DNA of 64,000 bases from Streptomyces sp. NBC_01498 (GTDB lineage Bacteria; Actinomycetota; Actinomycetes; Streptomycetales; Streptomycetaceae): assembly GCF_036327775.1 (NCBI RefSeq), contig NZ_CP109598.1, positions 2,852,001-2,916,000 of the forward strand, read 5' to 3'. A program made the position numbers and the translations under genes. Below the pieces are notes generated by a model. It was given only the letters and a program-made list of their open reading frames with translations. It ran no database searches and was not told the origin of the DNA. Shown in pieces: positions 9,523-21,773 of the stretch (its first letter is position 1; each line of letters begins with the position of its first letter).

Positions 9523-11175
9523 CTACCGCACGAAGACACCCGCCTGGCTCGCCAGGTCCAGGAAGTACTGCGGGGCGACGCCCAGCACCAGCGTGACCGC
9601 GACACCCACCCCGATCGTCGTCATCGTCAGCGGCGAGGGCACGGCGACCGTGGGGCCGTCCGCCTTCGGCTCGCTGAAGAACATCAGCACGATGACCCGG
9701 ATGTAGAAGAACGCGGCGATCGCCGACGAGATCACACCGACCACCACCAGCGCCCCGGCCCCACCGTCCGCCGCCGCCTTGAAGACGGCGAACTTGCCGG
9801 AGAAGCCCGAGGTCAGCGGGATACCGGCGAAGGCCAGCAGGAACACCGCGAAGACCGCGGCCACCAGCGGCGAACGCCGTCCGAGACCCGCCCACTTGGA
9901 CAGGTGCGTCGCCTCGCCGCCCGCGTCGCGCACCAGTGTGACCACGGCGAACGCGCCCACCGTGACGAACGAGTACGCCGCCAGGTAGAAGAGGACGGAC
10001 GAGATGCCCTCGTCGGTCATCGCGATCACACCGGCCAGGATGAAGCCCGCGTGCGCGATCGACGAGTACGCCAGCAGCCGCTTGATGTCCGTCTGGGTGA
10101 TGGCGACGATCGCACCGAAGACCATGGTGAGGATCGCGACACCGAACATCACCGGCCGGAAGTCCCAGCGCAGCCCCGGCAGGACGACGTACAGCAGCCG
10201 CAGCAGGGCGCCGAACGCCGCCACCTTCGTCGCGGCGGCCATGAAGCCGGTGACCGGGGTGGGCGCGCCCTGGTAGACGTCCGGGGTCCACATGTGGAAC
10301 GGCACCGCGCCCACCTTGAAGAGCAGGCCCATGAGGATCATCGCGCCGCCGATGAGCAGCAGCGCGTCGTTGCCCATGGTGTCCGCGAGGACCGGGTCGA
10401 CCGTGGTGACCGAGCCGTCGACGACGGCCGCGATGCGCGCGTACGACACCGAGCCCGCGTAGCCGTAGAGCAGCGCGATGCCGAAGAGCAGGAACGCGGA
10501 CGAGAAGGCGCCGAGCAGGAAGTACTTCACCGCGGCCTCCTGCGACATGAGCCGCTTGCGGCGGGCCAGCGCGCACAGGAGGTAGAGCGGGAGGGAGAAG
10601 ACCTCCAGCGCGATGAACAGCGTCAGCAGGTCGTTGGCCGCCGGGAAGACCAGCATGCCGGCCACCGCGAACAGCGCGATCGGGAAGACCTCGGTGGTGG
10701 TGAACCCGGCCTTGACGGCGGCCTTCTCGCTGTCGCTGCCGGGCACCGAGGCGCCCTGGGCGGCGAAGGAGTCGACCCGGTTGCCGTGGCTGGCCGGGTC
10801 GAGGCGGCGTTCGGCGAACGTGAAGACCGCGACGATCGCCGTCAGGAGGATGACGCCCTGGAGGAACAGCGCGGGGCCGTCCACGGCGATCGCGCCCATC
10901 GCGGCGAGCTGCGCCTTGGTGCCGCCGTACCCGTTCGCCGCCAGGGCGACCACTGCGGCGAACGCGGCGGCCAGCGAGACGACCGAGAGGAAGAGCTGCG
11001 CGTAGTAGCGCCCCTTCCTCGGGACGAACGCCTCCAGCAGGATGCCCACGACGGCGGCGCCCAGCACGATCAGTGTGGGGGCCAGCTGCGCGTATTCGAT
11101 GTCGGGGGCCGGGATCTTGTCGATTCCCGGCGCCGCCGCCGTTGTCCACAGGCTGTGGACAGCTGTCGCACTCAC
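9523..11175 (-). CDS. nuoN: NADH-quinone oxidoreductase subunit N
   Basis: 550 residues, a proton-pumping antiporter-like subunit of complex I with about 14 membrane helices. GTG start at 11175-11173 overlaps the nuoM stop as GTGA. Family features include the loop FKVGAVPFHMWTPDVYQGAP and the discontinuous-helix region with KRLLAYSSIAHAGF. It is the last gene of the 14-gene operon and is followed by a strong terminator. It is a membrane-arm partner of NuoM and NuoL. Confidence 0.95.
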   Translation of the reverse strand: MSATAVHSLWTTAAAPGIDKIPAPDIEYAQLAPTLIVLGAAVVGILLEAFVPRKGRYYAQLFLSVVSLAAAFAAVVALAANGYGGTKAQLAAMGAIAVDGPALFLQGVILLTAIVAVFTFAERRLDPASHGNRVDSFAAQGASVPGSDSEKAAVKAGFTTTEVFPIALFAVAGMLVFPAANDLLTLFIALEVFSLPLYLLCALARRKRLMSQEAAVKYFLLGAFSSAFLLFGIALLYGYAGSVSYARIAAVVDGSVTTVDPVLADTMGNDALLLIGGAMILMGLLFKVGAVPFHMWTPDVYQGAPTPVTGFMAAATKVAAFGALLRLLYVVLPGLRWDFRPVMFGVAILTMVFGAIVAITQTDIKRLLAYSSIAHAGFILAGVIAMTDEGISSVLFYLAAYSFVTVGAFAVVTLVRDAGGEATHLSKWAGLGRRSPLVAAVFAVFLLAFAGIPLTSGFSGKFAVFKAAADGGAGALVVVGVISSAIAAFFYIRVIVLMFFSEPKADGPTVAVPSPLTMTTIGVGVAVTLVLGVAPQYFLDLASQAGVFVR

Positions 11176-12743
11176 GGGGCGGCCTCCACCTCGGGCTTGG
11201 GGTCGGTCTTCTGTACGTCACTCATGGTGTGCTCCACCGCCGGGTTCACGATGTCGGTCAGCGGCTTCGGGTAGACGCCCAGGAAGAGGAGGAGCACGAT
11301 CAGCGGCGTGACGACCGCCAGCTCACGGAGCTTCAGGTCCGGCATGGTGCGGACCGACTCGTTCACCGGGCCGGTCATGGTGCGCTGGTAGAGCACCAGG
11401 ACGTACAGCGCGGCGAGCACGATGCCCAGGGTCGCGATGATGCCGATCACCGGATACACGCTGAACGTGCCGACCAGGACCAGGAACTCGCTCACGAACG
11501 GGGCGAGCCCCGGCAGCGAGAGCGTCGCCAGACCACCGATCAGGAACGTGCCGGCCAGCACCGGGGCCACCTTCTGCACCCCGCCGTAGTCCGCGATGAG
11601 CCGCGACCCGCGCCGGGAGATCAGGAAGCCGGCGACCAGCAGCAGCGCGGCCGTCGAGATGCCGTGGTTGACCATGTACAGCGTCGCGCCCGACTGGCCC
11701 TGGCTGGTCATCGCGAAGATGCCCATGATGATGAAGCCGAAGTGCGAGATCGACGCGTAGGCGATGAGCCGCTTTATGTCGCGCTGGCCGACCGCAAGCA
11801 GCGCTCCGTAGACGATGCTGATCAGCGCCAGCACCAGCACCACGGGGGTGGCCCACTTGGACGCCTCCGGGAAGAGCTGGAGGCAGAAGCGCAGCATCGC
11901 GAACGTGCCGACCTTGTCGACCACCGCGGTGATCAGGACGGCGACGGGCGCGGTGGCCTCGCCCATGGCGTTGGGCAGCCAGGTGTGCACCGGCCACAGC
12001 GGCGCCTTGACGGCGAACGCGAAGAAGAAGCCCAGGAACAGCCACCGCTCCGTGCTCGTCGCCATGTCCAGCGAGCCGTTGGCGCGGGCCTCGGCGATCT
12101 CGGTCAGCGAGAAGGTGCCCGCCGACACGAACAGGCCGATGACGGCGGCCAGCATGATCAGCCCGCCGGCCAGGTTGTAGAGGAGGAACTTCACGGCCGC
12201 GTACGACCGCTGGGTGGCGGCCGCCTCGTCGCCGCCCGCGTGGGCCCGGTCCCCGAAGCCGCCGATGAGGAAGTACATCGGGATCAGCATGGCTTCGAAC
12301 AGGATGTAGAAGAGGAAGACGTCGGTGGCCTCGAAGGAGAGGATCACCATCGCCTCGACCATCAGGATCAGGGCGAAGAAGCCCTGCGTCGGCCGCCAGC
12401 GGGTGTTCTTCGTCTCGACGGGGTCGGCGTCGTGCCAGCCCGCGACGATGATGAAGGGCATCAGCAGCGCGGTCAGTCCGAGGAGCACCGCGCCGATGCC
12501 GTCCACACCCAGCTCGTACCGGACGCCGAAGTCGGCGATCCAGGCGTGCGACTCCGTCAGCTGGTAGCGGTCGCCACCGGGTTCGAAGCGGACCAGCACG
12601 ATCGCCGCCAGGACGAGCGTGGCGAGCGAGAAGGCCAGCGCGATCCACTTGGCGGCGGTGCGCCGGGCGGCCGGGACGGCCGCCGTGACGATCGCGCCGA
12701 TCGCCGGGACGGCCGCCGTCGCCGTCAGAAGAGGGAACGACAT
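11172..12743 (-). CDS. nuoM: NADH-quinone oxidoreductase subunit M
   Basis: 523 residues, antiporter-like membrane subunit. Contains KAPLWPVHTWLPNAMGEA, the loop conserved in NuoL/M/N with its key lysine and histidine, and DIKRLIAYASISHFGFI of the broken helix. ATG start at 12743, four bases after the nuoL stop. The short hydrophilic C-terminus (KTDPKPEVEAAP) lies at the protein end. Confidence 0.95.
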   Translation of the reverse strand: MSFPLLTATAAVPAIGAIVTAAVPAARRTAAKWIALAFSLATLVLAAIVLVRFEPGGDRYQLTESHAWIADFGVRYELGVDGIGAVLLGLTALLMPFIIVAGWHDADPVETKNTRWRPTQGFFALILMVEAMVILSFEATDVFLFYILFEAMLIPMYFLIGGFGDRAHAGGDEAAATQRSYAAVKFLLYNLAGGLIMLAAVIGLFVSAGTFSLTEIAEARANGSLDMATSTERWLFLGFFFAFAVKAPLWPVHTWLPNAMGEATAPVAVLITAVVDKVGTFAMLRFCLQLFPEASKWATPVVLVLALISIVYGALLAVGQRDIKRLIAYASISHFGFIIMGIFAMTSQGQSGATLYMVNHGISTAALLLVAGFLISRRGSRLIADYGGVQKVAPVLAGTFLIGGLATLSLPGLAPFVSEFLVLVGTFSVYPVIGIIATLGIVLAALYVLVLYQRTMTGPVNESVRTMPDLKLRELAVVTPLIVLLLFLGVYPKPLTDIVNPAVEHTMSDVQKTDPKPEVEAAP

Positions 12744-12747
12744 CCGA

Positions 12748-14643
12748 TTACACCGCCCTCATCAGCAGGGTCGCGGCGATGAGCACTGCCGTACCTCCGA
12801 ACATCGAGACCGCGTAGGAGCGGGCGTAGCCGTTCTGCAGCTTGCGCAGCCGGCCCGAGAGCCCGCCGAACGACGCCGCGGTGCCATTGACGACACCGTC
12901 GACCAGGGTGTGGTCGACGTAGACGAGCGAGCGGGTGAGGTGCTCGCCGCCGCGGACCAGGACCACGTGGTTGAAGTCGTCCTGGAGGAGATCGCGGCGG
13001 GCGGCGCGGGTGAGCAGCGAGCCGCGCGGCGCGGTGACCGGCACCGGCTTGCGGCCGTACTGGAGGTACGCGGCGCCGACGCCGATGAGCATCACCACGA
13101 CGGTGCAGGTGGTGACGACGGCCGCGCCGATCGGCGGGTGGCCGTGCTCGTGCCCGGTGACCGGCTCCAGCCAGTTCACGAAGGAGTCGCCGATCGAGAA
13201 CAGTCCGCCCGCGAAGACCGAGCCGAAGGCGAGGATGATCATCGGGATCGTCATCGTCTTCGGCGACTCGTGCGGGTGCGGGTCGTGTCCTTCCGCGTCC
13301 GGCTGCCAGCGCTTCTCACCGAAGAAGGTCATCAGCATCACGCGCGTCATGTAGTACGCCGTGAGGGCCGCGCCCAGCAGGGTGACCGCGCCGAGGATCC
13401 AGCCCTCGGTGCCGCCCTTGGCGAACGCCGCCTCGATGATCTTGTCCTTCGACCAGAAGCCGGAGAGACCGGGGAAGCCGATGATCGCGAGATAGCCGAG
13501 ACCGAAGGTGACGAAGGTGACCGGCATGTACTTCCGCAGGCCGCCGTACTTGCGCATGTCGACCTCGTCGTTCATGCCGTGCATGACCGAACCGGCGCCG
13601 AGGAAGAGCCCGGCCTTGAAGAAGCCGTGCGTCACCAGGTGCATGATCGCGAAGACGTAGCCGATCGGGCCGAGGCCTGCGGCCAGCACCATGTAGCCGA
13701 TCTGGGACATCGTCGAGCCCGCGAGGGCCTTCTTGATGTCGTCCTTCGCGCAACCGACGATCGCACCGAAGAGGAGCGTGACCGCTCCGACGACCACGAC
13801 CACCAGCTGGGCGTCCGGCGAGGCGTTGAAGATCGCGCCGGACCGGGTGATCAGATACACGCCCGCCGTCACCATCGTCGCCGCGTGGATGAGGGCCGAG
13901 ACCGGGGTCGGGCCCTCCATCGCGTCGCCGAGCCAGGACTGGAGCGGCACCTGCGCCGACTTGCCGCAGGCGGCGAGCAGCAGCATCAGTGCGATGCCGG
14001 TGATCGTGCCGCCGCTCGCCTCGTCGGTCGAGGCGAGCACCGGCGCGAAGGCGAACGTGCCGAAGGTGGTGAACATCAGCATGATCGCGATCGACAGGCC
14101 CATGTCGCCGACCCGGTTGACCAGGAACGCCTTCTTCGCGGCGGTGGCCGCGCTGGGCTTGTGCTGCCAGAAGCCGATGAGCAGGTACGACGCGAGGCCC
14201 ACGCCCTCCCAGCCGAAGTACAGCAGGAGGTAGTTGTCCGCGAGGACCAGCAGCAGCATCGCGGCGAGGAACAGGTTCAGGTACCCGAAGAAGCGGCGGC
14301 GCCGCTCGTCGTGCTCCATGTACCCGATGGAGTAGAGGTGGATCAGGGTGCCGACGCCCGTGATCAGCAGTACGAACGTCATGGACAGCTGGTCGAGCTG
14401 GAAGGCGATGTCCGCCTGGAAGCCCTCCACCGGGACCCAGCTGAACAGGTGCTGGTGCAGGGTGCGGTCCTCGCCGCCCTTGCCCAGCATGTCCGCGAAC
14501 AGCACCACGCCGATCACGAAGGAGGTGGCGGCCAGCAGCGTGCCGAGCAGATGTCCCACCCGGTCGAGGCGTCGCCCGCCGCACAGCAGAAGACCTGCTC
14601 CGAGCAGGGGCGCCGCGATGAGCGGCGCAATCAAGTTCTCCAC
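12748..14643 (-). CDS. nuoL: NADH-quinone oxidoreductase subunit L
   Basis: 631 residues, GTG start at 14643-14641. The largest membrane-arm subunit, with about 16 helices and the C-terminal lateral helix that runs along NuoM and NuoN. Signature parts seen are [36 protein letters not shown] and [18 protein letters not shown]. Its place between nuoK and nuoM is the standard order. Confidence 0.95.
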   Translation of the reverse strand: MENLIAPLIAAPLLGAGLLLCGGRRLDRVGHLLGTLLAATSFVIGVVLFADMLGKGGEDRTLHQHLFSWVPVEGFQADIAFQLDQLSMTFVLLITGVGTLIHLYSIGYMEHDERRRRFFGYLNLFLAAMLLLVLADNYLLLYFGWEGVGLASYLLIGFWQHKPSAATAAKKAFLVNRVGDMGLSIAIMLMFTTFGTFAFAPVLASTDEASGGTITGIALMLLLAACGKSAQVPLQSWLGDAMEGPTPVSALIHAATMVTAGVYLITRSGAIFNASPDAQLVVVVVGAVTLLFGAIVGCAKDDIKKALAGSTMSQIGYMVLAAGLGPIGYVFAIMHLVTHGFFKAGLFLGAGSVMHGMNDEVDMRKYGGLRKYMPVTFVTFGLGYLAIIGFPGLSGFWSKDKIIEAAFAKGGTEGWILGAVTLLGAALTAYYMTRVMLMTFFGEKRWQPDAEGHDPHPHESPKTMTIPMIILAFGSVFAGGLFSIGDSFVNWLEPVTGHEHGHPPIGAAVVTTCTVVVMLIGVGAAYLQYGRKPVPVTAPRGSLLTRAARRDLLQDDFNHVVLVRGGEHLTRSLVYVDHTLVDGVVNGTAASFGGLSGRLRKLQNGYARSYAVSMFGGTAVLIAATLLMRAV

Positions 14644-14657
14644 GATTCAGCGACCCC

Positions 14658-14957
14658 TCAGAGCTTCATCAGGCTGGCGTCGTCGACCGAGGCCGAGTGG
14701 CGTGAACGGAACAGCGACACGATGATCGCGAGCCCGACGACGACTTCCGCCGCTGCCACGACCATCGTGAAGAACGCGATGATCTGGCCGTCCAGATTGC
14801 CGTGCATCCGGGAGAAGGTGACGAACGCGAGGTTGCACGCGTTGAGCATCAGCTCGACACACATGAAGACGACGATCGCGTTGCGCCTGATCAGGACCCC
14901 GGCCGCGCCGATGGTGAACAACAGGGCGGCGAGATAGAGGTAGTTGGCCGGATTCAT
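14658..14957 (-). CDS. nuoK: NADH-quinone oxidoreductase subunit K
   Basis: 99 residues, three predicted helices, usual length. It carries the conserved glutamates within membrane helices ([15 protein letters not shown] and [13 protein letters not shown]) that form part of the central proton path. ATG at 14957 overlaps the nuoJ stop as ATGA. Confidence 0.95.
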   Translation of the reverse strand: MNPANYLYLAALLFTIGAAGVLIRRNAIVVFMCVELMLNACNLAFVTFSRMHGNLDGQIIAFFTMVVAAAEVVVGLAIIVSLFRSRHSASVDDASLMKL

Positions 14958-15787
14958 TTGGTGACTCCCTCCTCGCGGTCCTCACGGTCCCGGCGCTCGG
15001 CGCGGCCGAGGCGCTCCGACGACCGCTGCTCCAGCGCCTTCAGGTCGGCGATGGCCTCTCCGGAGACGTCCCGGATCTGGCCGCGGTCCTTCAGGGTCTT
15101 GTTGACCGTCAGCTCGGACGTGGTGCCGTCGGGCAGCAGACCGGCGATGTCCACCGCGTTGTGCCGGGCGTAGACGCCGGGCGCGGGCAGTGGCGGCAGG
15201 TGCTTGCTGCGGGTCCGGCGCTCGGACATCTCCCGCTGGGTCAGGGCCCGTTCGGTCCGCTCGCGGTGCGTGAGCACCATCGCGCCGATCGAGGCCGTGA
15301 TCAGCAGGGCGCCGGTGATCTCGAACGCGAACACGTACTTGGTGAAGAGGAGGGCGGCGATGCCCTCCACGTTGCCGCCGGCGTTGGCGACGCCGATGCC
15401 GGCGGAGGTCGTCAGCGACGCGTTGGCGATGCCGACGATCAGCAGGACACCGAAGCCGAGCCCGCAGAGGGCGGCCCACCAGCGCTGGCCCTTGATCGTC
15501 TCCGTGAGCGAGTCGGCGGCGGTGACGCCGACGAGCATGACCACGAAGAGGAACAGCATCATGATCGCGCCGGTGTAGACGACGATCTGGACGATGCCCA
15601 GGAAGTACGCCCCGTTGGCCAGGTAGAAGACCGCCAGGATGATCATGGTCCCGGCGAGGCAGAGCGCGCTGTGCACGGCCCGCCTCATCAGGATGGTGCA
15701 GAGCGCGCCGATCACGGCGACGGTGCCGAGGATCCAGAACTGGACGGCCTCGCCGGTCGAGGTGAGGGAAGCGGCGAGCGTGTTCAT
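14954..15787 (-). CDS. nuoJ: NADH-quinone oxidoreductase subunit J
   Basis: 277 residues, ATG at 15787-15785. Five membrane helices, including [20 protein letters not shown] around the region that becomes a pi-bulge helix in complex I. Unlike the roughly 185-residue E. coli protein it has a charged C-terminal tail of about 100 residues ([20 protein letters not shown] onward), which actinobacterial NuoJ proteins commonly have. Its start overlaps the nuoI stop. Confidence 0.95.
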   Translation of the reverse strand: MNTLAASLTSTGEAVQFWILGTVAVIGALCTILMRRAVHSALCLAGTMIILAVFYLANGAYFLGIVQIVVYTGAIMMLFLFVVMLVGVTAADSLTETIKGQRWWAALCGLGFGVLLIVGIANASLTTSAGIGVANAGGNVEGIAALLFTKYVFAFEITGALLITASIGAMVLTHRERTERALTQREMSERRTRSKHLPPLPAPGVYARHNAVDIAGLLPDGTTSELTVNKTLKDRGQIRDVSGEAIADLKALEQRSSERLGRAERRDREDREEGVTK

Positions 15788-16443
15788 TCCCCGATCACCT
15801 TCTTCGACGCCGGTTCGTCCTCGCCGAAGCTGGAGGCGCTCTCCTGCGGGCGGCCGTCCTTGGTGTACGCGACCTGCCTGACCGTGCCGGGAGCGGCCTC
15901 GGTCACCAGGCCCCGGTAGTAGTCCTGTTCGTCCGTGCCGGGGAAGATCGAGTGCGGGGACTCGACCATGCCTTCCTCCAGACCGGCGAGCAGCTGCTCC
16001 TTGGTGTAGATGAGGCTCTCGCGCGAACTGTCGGCCAGCTCGAACTCGTTGGTCATCGTGAGCGCCCGGGTGGGGCACGCCTCGATGCACAGCCCGCACA
16101 GGATGCAGCGCGCGTAGTTGATCTGGTAGACGCGGCCGTACCGCTCACCCGGGGAGTAGCGCTCCTCCTCGGTGTTGTCCGCGCCTTCCACGTAGATCGC
16201 GTCGGCCGGGCAGGCCCAGGCGCACAGCTCGCAGCCGATGCACTTCTCCAGCCCGTCCGGGTGCCGGTTCAGCTGATGGCGGCCGTGGAAGCGCGGCGCC
16301 GTCACCTTCTCCGTCTCCGGATACTGCTCGGTCAGCCGCTTCTTGAACATGGCCTTGAAGGTCACGCCGAAGCCGGCGACCGGATTCAGCCGGCGCTCGT
16401 TGGGGTCGTCACCCTTCGGACCCTTGGAAGCGTTGTCAGGCAC
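15784..16443 (-). CDS. nuoI: NADH-quinone oxidoreductase subunit I (2 x 4Fe-4S)
   Basis: 219 residues. GTG 16443-16441 is chosen because GGAGG lies eight bases upstream; it overlaps nuoH by eight bases. Two ferredoxin motifs, [12 protein letters not shown] and [12 protein letters not shown], carry clusters N6a and N6b, passing electrons from NuoG toward NuoB. The C-terminal extension beyond the ferredoxin fold is longer than in E. coli. Confidence 0.95.
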   Translation of the reverse strand: MPDNASKGPKGDDPNERRLNPVAGFGVTFKAMFKKRLTEQYPETEKVTAPRFHGRHQLNRHPDGLEKCIGCELCAWACPADAIYVEGADNTEEERYSPGERYGRVYQINYARCILCGLCIEACPTRALTMTNEFELADSSRESLIYTKEQLLAGLEEGMVESPHSIFPGTDEQDYYRGLVTEAAPGTVRQVAYTKDGRPQESASSFGEDEPASKKVIGE

Positions 16444-17824
16444 CGTCAGCCTCCTTTCCGTCACTCTCAGTATTGACCCCGCCACTGACAACCAGCTCCC
16501 GCTCACCGCGTGAGCGCCGGCGCGGCACGGGCGGCAGCGTCTGTCCCGGCAGCGGAGGCACCGGGAATCCACCGGCCATCGGATCGAACGGCGGCGGTGG
16601 GGGTTCGGCCGCGGCCGCGGCCTTGTCCTTCTTGTCGCGGAAGATGTCCGCGACGAAGGAGAGCAGCAGGATCGCGATGACCGCCGAGGCGACGTAGAGC
16701 ACGATGTCCTGGAAGTCGTAGTTCTCGTTGCGCAGTGCCCGCACGGTCGCGACCAGCATCAGCCAGACGACCGAGACGGGGATCAGGACCTTCCAGCCGA
16801 GCTTCATCAGCTGGTCGTAGCGCACGCGCGGCAGGGTGCCGCGCAGCCAGATGAAGAAGAACAGCAGCAGCTGGACCTTGATGATGAACCAGAGCATCGG
16901 CCACCAGCCGTGGTTCGCGCCCTCCCAGAACGTGGAGATCGGGTACGGCGCCCGCCAGCCGCCCAGGAAGAGGGTGGTGGCGACGGCGGAGACGGTGACC
17001 ATGTTGACGTACTCGGCCAGCATGAACAGCGCGAACTTGATCGACGAGTACTCGGTGTTGAAGCCGCCGACGAGGTCGCCCTCGGACTCGGGCATGTCGA
17101 ACGGTGCCCGGTTGGTCTCGCCGACCATGGTGATGATGTAGATGATGAAGGAGACCGGCAGCAGGACGATGTACCAGCGGTCGGCCTGCGCCTCCACGAT
17201 CGCGGAGGTCGACATCGTCCCGGAGTAGAGGAACACCGAGGCGAACGCGGCGCCCATGGCGATCTCGTAGGAGATCATCTGCGCGCACGAGCGCAGCCCG
17301 CCGAGCAGCGGGTACGTCGATCCGGACGACCAGCCGGCCAGGACGATGCCGTAGATGCCGACCGAGGCGACCGCGAGGACGTAGAGCATCGCGATCGGCA
17401 GGTCGGTCAGCTGCATCGTCGTGCGGTGGCCGAAGATCGAGACCTCGTTGCCGGCCGGGCCGAAGGGGATCACCGCGATCGCCATGAAGGCGGGCACCGC
17501 GGCGATGATCGGCGCCAGGATGTAGACGACCTTGTCGGCCCGCTTGACGATGACGTCTTCCTTCAGCATCAGCTTGATGCCGTCGGCGAGCGACTGGAGC
17601 ATGCCCCAGGGGCCGTGCCGGTTGGGCCCGATGCGCAGCTGCATCCAGGCCACCACCTTGCGTTCCCAGACGATGGCGACCAGCACGGTCACCATCAGGA
17701 ACGCGAAGCAGAAGACGGCCTTGACGGCCACCAGCCACCAGGGGTCGGTGCCGAACATCGACAGGTCCTCGGCTGCGAGGACGCTCTGCGCGGGGGCCGC
17801 GCCGAGTGGGGCGAGGGCGCTCAT
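16436..17824 (-). CDS. nuoH: NADH-quinone oxidoreductase subunit H
   Basis: 462 residues from ATG 17824-17822, overlapping the nuoG stop as ATGA. It forms the quinone-entry channel at the arm junction. Visible family parts are [20 protein letters not shown] and the acidic loop with [21 protein letters not shown] Pro-rich and charged C-terminal extension of about 60 residues follows the last helix ([20 protein letters not shown]), a Streptomyces feature. Confidence 0.95.
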   Translation of the reverse strand: MSALAPLGAAPAQSVLAAEDLSMFGTDPWWLVAVKAVFCFAFLMVTVLVAIVWERKVVAWMQLRIGPNRHGPWGMLQSLADGIKLMLKEDVIVKRADKVVYILAPIIAAVPAFMAIAVIPFGPAGNEVSIFGHRTTMQLTDLPIAMLYVLAVASVGIYGIVLAGWSSGSTYPLLGGLRSCAQMISYEIAMGAAFASVFLYSGTMSTSAIVEAQADRWYIVLLPVSFIIYIITMVGETNRAPFDMPESEGDLVGGFNTEYSSIKFALFMLAEYVNMVTVSAVATTLFLGGWRAPYPISTFWEGANHGWWPMLWFIIKVQLLLFFFIWLRGTLPRVRYDQLMKLGWKVLIPVSVVWLMLVATVRALRNENYDFQDIVLYVASAVIAILLLSFVADIFRDKKDKAAAAAEPPPPPFDPMAGGFPVPPLPGQTLPPVPRRRSRGERELVVSGGVNTESDGKEADGA

Positions 17825-20421
17825 GCGCGGACCTCCGGTCCGTCGGAAGCGGGAACGGCGTCCGACGGAACGGCATCCGACGGGACCGCGTCCGACGGAG
17901 CGGCGTCCGACGGAGCCGAGTCCGCCGGGACGGCGTCGGCCGGGGCCGGGGCCTCGGCGGGGCCGATCCGGACGAGCGTGCCCGGCCGGGAGCCGGTGTC
18001 CGCGAGGACACCGCCGCCGGTCGAGTTCAGCGGCAGCCAGACGACCTTGTCGGGCATCTCCGTGACGCTGAGCGGCAGTTCGACCGTGCCGGCGGGGCCG
18101 GTGACGGCCAGGACGTCGCCGTCCGCGACACCCGTCTCGGCCGCCGTGGCGGGCGAGAGCCGGGCGACGGCCGCGTGGCGCGTACCGGCCAGGGCCTCGT
18201 CGCCGTCCTGGAGCCGGCCCTGGTCGAGCAGCAGCCGGTGTCCGGCGAGCACCGCCTCGCCCGCGCCCGGACGGGGCAGCGGACGCGACGACGCGACGGG
18301 CGGTTCGGCGTGCTCGCCGCTCCACTGGCCGAGCCGGTCCATCTCGGTCCGTACGGCCTTCAGGTTCGGCAGCGCGAACGGGATGTCCATGGCGTCGGCG
18401 AGCATGTGCAGCACCCGCGCGTCGTCCGTGGCCAGCCTGCGCGTCATCTGCTCGGGCTTGAGCGCGGAGTCGAACAGCCGCGCCCGGCCCTCCCAGTTGA
18501 GGAAGGTGCCGGCCTTCTCGGCGACGGCCGCGACCGGGAAGACGACGTCGGCGTGGTCGGTGACCTCGCTGGGCCGCAGTTCCAGGGAGACCAGGAAGCC
18601 GACGGCGGCGAGCGCCTCGCGCGCGCGTGCCGGGTCCGGCAGGTCGGCGACCTCGACGCCCGCGACGACCAGCGCGCCGAGGTCGCCGGTCGCGGCGGCC
18701 TCGACGATCCGGCCGGTGTCGCGGCCGGTGCCGTGCGGCAGTTCGCGTACCCGCCAGACCTCGGCGGTCTCCTCACGGGCCCGCGGGTCGTCGGCGGGAC
18801 GGCCGCCGGGCAGCAGGGTCGGCAGCGCGCCGGCCTCGATCGCGCCGCGCTCACCGGCCCGGCGCGGAATCCAGACGAGCCGGGCGCCGGTGGCGGTGGC
18901 GGCCCGCGCGGCGGCGGTGAGCCCGCCGGGGACGGCGGCGAGCCGTTCACCGACGACGATCACCGCGCCGCTCTCGCGCAGGGCGTCGGCGGCGCGGACT
19001 CCCGCGCCCTCCAGCCCGGTCTGCGAGGCGAGCGCGTCGAGCCATTCGGTCTCGGTGCCGGGCGCGGCCGGCAGCAGCGTGCCGCCCGCCTTCCGCAGAC
19101 CGGGGGTGACGTGCGTGGCGAGGGAGAAGGTGCGCTGGCCGTGCTTGCGCCGGGCCTTGCGCAGCCGCAGGAAGACGCCGGGCGCCTCCTCCTCGGACTC
19201 GAACCCGACGAGCAGGACGGCCGGGGCCTTCTCCAGCGTCGTGTTGGTGATCCCCGTGCCGTCCAGGTCCAGGCCGCGGCCGGCGACATGGGCGGCGAGG
19301 AACTCGGCCTCCTCGGCGCTGTGCACGCGCGCGCGGAAGTCGATGTCGTTGGTGTCGAGCGCGACCCGGGCGAACTTGCTGTACGCGTACGCGTCCTCGA
19401 CCGTCAGCCGGCCGCCCGCCAGGACGGCGGCCCGGCCGCGCGCGGCGTTCAGACCGCTGGCGGCGGCCTCCAGGGCCTCGGGCCAGCTGGCGGGCGCCAG
19501 TTCACCGTCGGCGCCCCGGACGAGGGGGGTGGTGATCCGGTCCGGCCGCTGCGCGTACCGGAAGCCGAACCGCCCCTTGTCGCAGATCCACTCCTCGTTG
19601 ACCTCGGGGTCGTCGGCGGCCATGCGCCGCATGACCTTGCCGCGCCGGTGGTCGGTGCGGGTGGCGCAGCCGCCCGAGCAGTGCTCGCAGACGCTGGGCG
19701 AGGAGACCAGGTCGAACGGGCGGGAGCGGAAGCGGTACGCCGCCGAGGTCAGCGCGCCGACCGGGCAGATCTGGATGGTGTTGCCGGAGAAGTACGACTC
19801 GAAGGGGTCGCCCACGCCGATGCCGACCTGCTGGAGCGCGCCGCGCTCCAGGAACTCGATCACCGGGTCGCCGGCCACCTGGTTGGAGAAGCGGGTGCAG
19901 CGGGCGCACAGGACACAGCGCTCGCGGTCGAGAAGGACCTGGGTGGAGATCGGTACGGGCTTCTCGAAGGTCCGCTTCTTGCCCTCGAACCGGCTGTCCG
20001 ACTGGCCGTGGCTCATGGCCTGGTTCTGGAGCGGGCACTCGCCGCCCTTGTCGCAGACCGGACAGTCCAGCGGGTGGTTGATGAGCAGCAGCTCCATCAC
20101 ACCGCGCTGGGCCTTCTCGGCGACCGGCGAGGTGATCTGCGACTTGACGACCATGCCGTCGGTGCAGGTGATGGTGCAGGACGCCATCGGCTTGCGCTGG
20201 CCCTCCACCTCGACGATGCACTGGCGGCAGGCGCCGGCCGGGTCGAGCAGCGGGTGGTCGCAGAAGCGGGGGATCTCGATGCCGAGGAGTTCGGCGGCGC
20301 GGATCACCAGGGTCCCCTTGGGGACCGAGATGCCGATGCCGTCGATCGTCAGGGAGACGAGGTCTTCGGGCGGGACCGCCGCCTCGCCGCCGCCGGAGGG
20401 GGCAGACGTGGTGACTGTCAT
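17821..20421 (-). CDS. nuoG: NADH-quinone oxidoreductase subunit G
   Basis: 866 residues; ATG 20421-20419 chosen because it overlaps the nuoF stop (ATGA) and leads directly into the ferredoxin domain. The N-terminus has the 2Fe-2S motif [15 protein letters not shown], the His-ligated [14 protein letters not shown] and [15 protein letters not shown] followed by CDKGRFGF supplies the four Cys of the extra N7 cluster, kept in many menaquinone-using bacteria and lost in mitochondria. A molybdopterin-oxidoreductase-like domain without cofactor follows. The last 40 residues are repetitive ([19 protein letters not shown]), encoded by 15-bp degenerate repeats near 17850-17940. Confidence 0.95.
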   Translation of the reverse strand: MTVTTSAPSGGGEAAVPPEDLVSLTIDGIGISVPKGTLVIRAAELLGIEIPRFCDHPLLDPAGACRQCIVEVEGQRKPMASCTITCTDGMVVKSQITSPVAEKAQRGVMELLLINHPLDCPVCDKGGECPLQNQAMSHGQSDSRFEGKKRTFEKPVPISTQVLLDRERCVLCARCTRFSNQVAGDPVIEFLERGALQQVGIGVGDPFESYFSGNTIQICPVGALTSAAYRFRSRPFDLVSSPSVCEHCSGGCATRTDHRRGKVMRRMAADDPEVNEEWICDKGRFGFRYAQRPDRITTPLVRGADGELAPASWPEALEAAASGLNAARGRAAVLAGGRLTVEDAYAYSKFARVALDTNDIDFRARVHSAEEAEFLAAHVAGRGLDLDGTGITNTTLEKAPAVLLVGFESEEEAPGVFLRLRKARRKHGQRTFSLATHVTPGLRKAGGTLLPAAPGTETEWLDALASQTGLEGAGVRAADALRESGAVIVVGERLAAVPGGLTAAARAATATGARLVWIPRRAGERGAIEAGALPTLLPGGRPADDPRAREETAEVWRVRELPHGTGRDTGRIVEAAATGDLGALVVAGVEVADLPDPARAREALAAVGFLVSLELRPSEVTDHADVVFPVAAVAEKAGTFLNWEGRARLFDSALKPEQMTRRLATDDARVLHMLADAMDIPFALPNLKAVRTEMDRLGQWSGEHAEPPVASSRPLPRPGAGEAVLAGHRLLLDQGRLQDGDEALAGTRHAAVARLSPATAAETGVADGDVLAVTGPAGTVELPLSVTEMPDKVVWLPLNSTGGGVLADTGSRPGTLVRIGPAEAPAPADAVPADSAPSDAAPSDAVPSDAVPSDAVPASDGPEVRA

Positions 20422-21773
20422 GCGTTCACCTCCAGGTGCGCGTGTCGGTCGGCCCACAGGGTGGACTTCGCCGGGTCGAAGGGGCAGCCCTTGCCGGTGA
20501 TGTGCTGCTCGTACTCCTCGCGGAAGTACTTGAGCGAGGAGAAGATCGGCGCGGCGGCGCCGTCGCCGAGGGCGCAGAACGACTTGCCGTTGATGTTGTC
20601 GGCGATGTCGTTGAGCTTGTCGAGGTCCGAGGGGACGCCCTTGCCGGCCTCGATGTCGCGCAGCAACTGCACCAGCCAGTAGGTGCCTTCACGGCACGGC
20701 GTGCACTTGCCGCAGGACTCGTGGGCGTAGAACTCGGTCCAGCGGGTGACGGCCCGCACCACACAGGTGGTCTCGTCGAAGCACTGGAGCGCCTTGGTGC
20801 CGAGCATGGAGCCGGCGGCGCCGACGCCCTCGTAGTCCAGGGGCACGTCGAGGTGCTCGTCGGTGAACATCGGCGTGGAAGAGCCGCCGGGGGTCCAGAA
20901 CTTGAGCCGGTGGCCGGAACGCATGCCGCCGCCCATGTCGAGGAGCTGGCGCAGGGTGATGCCGAGCGGGGCCTCGTACTGGCCGGGGCTGGTGACATGG
21001 CCGCTGAGCGAGTAGAGCGTGAAGCCCGCGGACTTCTCGCTGCCCATCGACTTGAACCAGTCCTTGCCGCGGTTGAGGATCGCGGGAACCGAGGCGATGG
21101 ACTCGACGTTGTTCACCACGGTGGGGCAGGCGTAGAGACCCGCGACGGCGGGGAACGGCGGGCGCAGCCGGGGCTGTCCGCGCCGTCCCTCCAGCGAGTC
21201 CAGCAGCGCGGTCTCCTCACCGCAGATGTACGCGCCGGCTCCGGCGTGCACGGTGATGTCGAGGTCGATCCCGCTGCCGAGGATGTCCTTGCCGAGGTAG
21301 CCCGCCGCGTACGCCTCGCGCACGGCCTCGTGCAGCCGGCGCAGGACGGGCACGACCTCGCCGCGCAGATAGATGAAGGCGTGCGAGGAGCGGATCGCGT
21401 AGCACGCGATGATCATTCCCTCGATGAGGGAGTGCGGGTTGGCGAAGAGGAGCGGGATGTCCTTGCAGGTGCCCGGCTCCGACTCGTCCGCGTTGACGAC
21501 GAGGTAGTGCGGCTTGCCGTCGCCCTGCGGGATGAACTGCCACTTCATGCCGGTGGGGAAGCCGGCGCCGCCCCGGCCGCGCAGCCCGGAGTCCTTCACG
21601 TACGCGATGAGGTCGTCCGGGGTCATGGCGAGGGCCTTGCGCAGCCCCTCGTACCCCTCGTGCCTCTTGTACGTCTCCAGGGTCCACGCGTCGGGCTGGT
21701 CCCAGAACGCGGACAGGACCGGCGAGAGGAGCTTCTCCGGGCCGGTGTCGTTCATGGCGGGTGCGGTGGTCAT
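20418..21773 (-). CDS. nuoF: NADH-quinone oxidoreductase subunit F (NADH/FMN binding)
   Basis: 451 residues. ATG 21773-21771 shares one base with the nuoE stop (TGATG). [13 protein letters not shown] binds FMN and NADH, and [12 protein letters not shown] plus a later Cys binds cluster N3. It is the electron entry point, oxidising NADH and feeding NuoG through N3; NuoE carries the side cluster. Confidence 0.96.
   Translation of the reverse strand: MTTAPAMNDTGPEKLLSPVLSAFWDQPDAWTLETYKRHEGYEGLRKALAMTPDDLIAYVKDSGLRGRGGAGFPTGMKWQFIPQGDGKPHYLVVNADESEPGTCKDIPLLFANPHSLIEGMIIACYAIRSSHAFIYLRGEVVPVLRRLHEAVREAYAAGYLGKDILGSGIDLDITVHAGAGAYICGEETALLDSLEGRRGQPRLRPPFPAVAGLYACPTVVNNVESIASVPAILNRGKDWFKSMGSEKSAGFTLYSLSGHVTSPGQYEAPLGITLRQLLDMGGGMRSGHRLKFWTPGGSSTPMFTDEHLDVPLDYEGVGAAGSMLGTKALQCFDETTCVVRAVTRWTEFYAHESCGKCTPCREGTYWLVQLLRDIEAGKGVPSDLDKLNDIADNINGKSFCALGDGAAAPIFSSLKYFREEYEQHITGKGCPFDPAKSTLWADRHAHLEVNA

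Noticed and set aside
16910..20500. Very long plus-strand open frame (about 1200 codons) antisense to nuoH and nuoG
   Set aside because: In DNA with G/C at nearly every third position the antisense frames lack stops; nuoH and nuoG on the other strand are unambiguous. The same holds for long antisense frames at 4445-7441, 9169-11274, 11073-12782 and 12619-14937.
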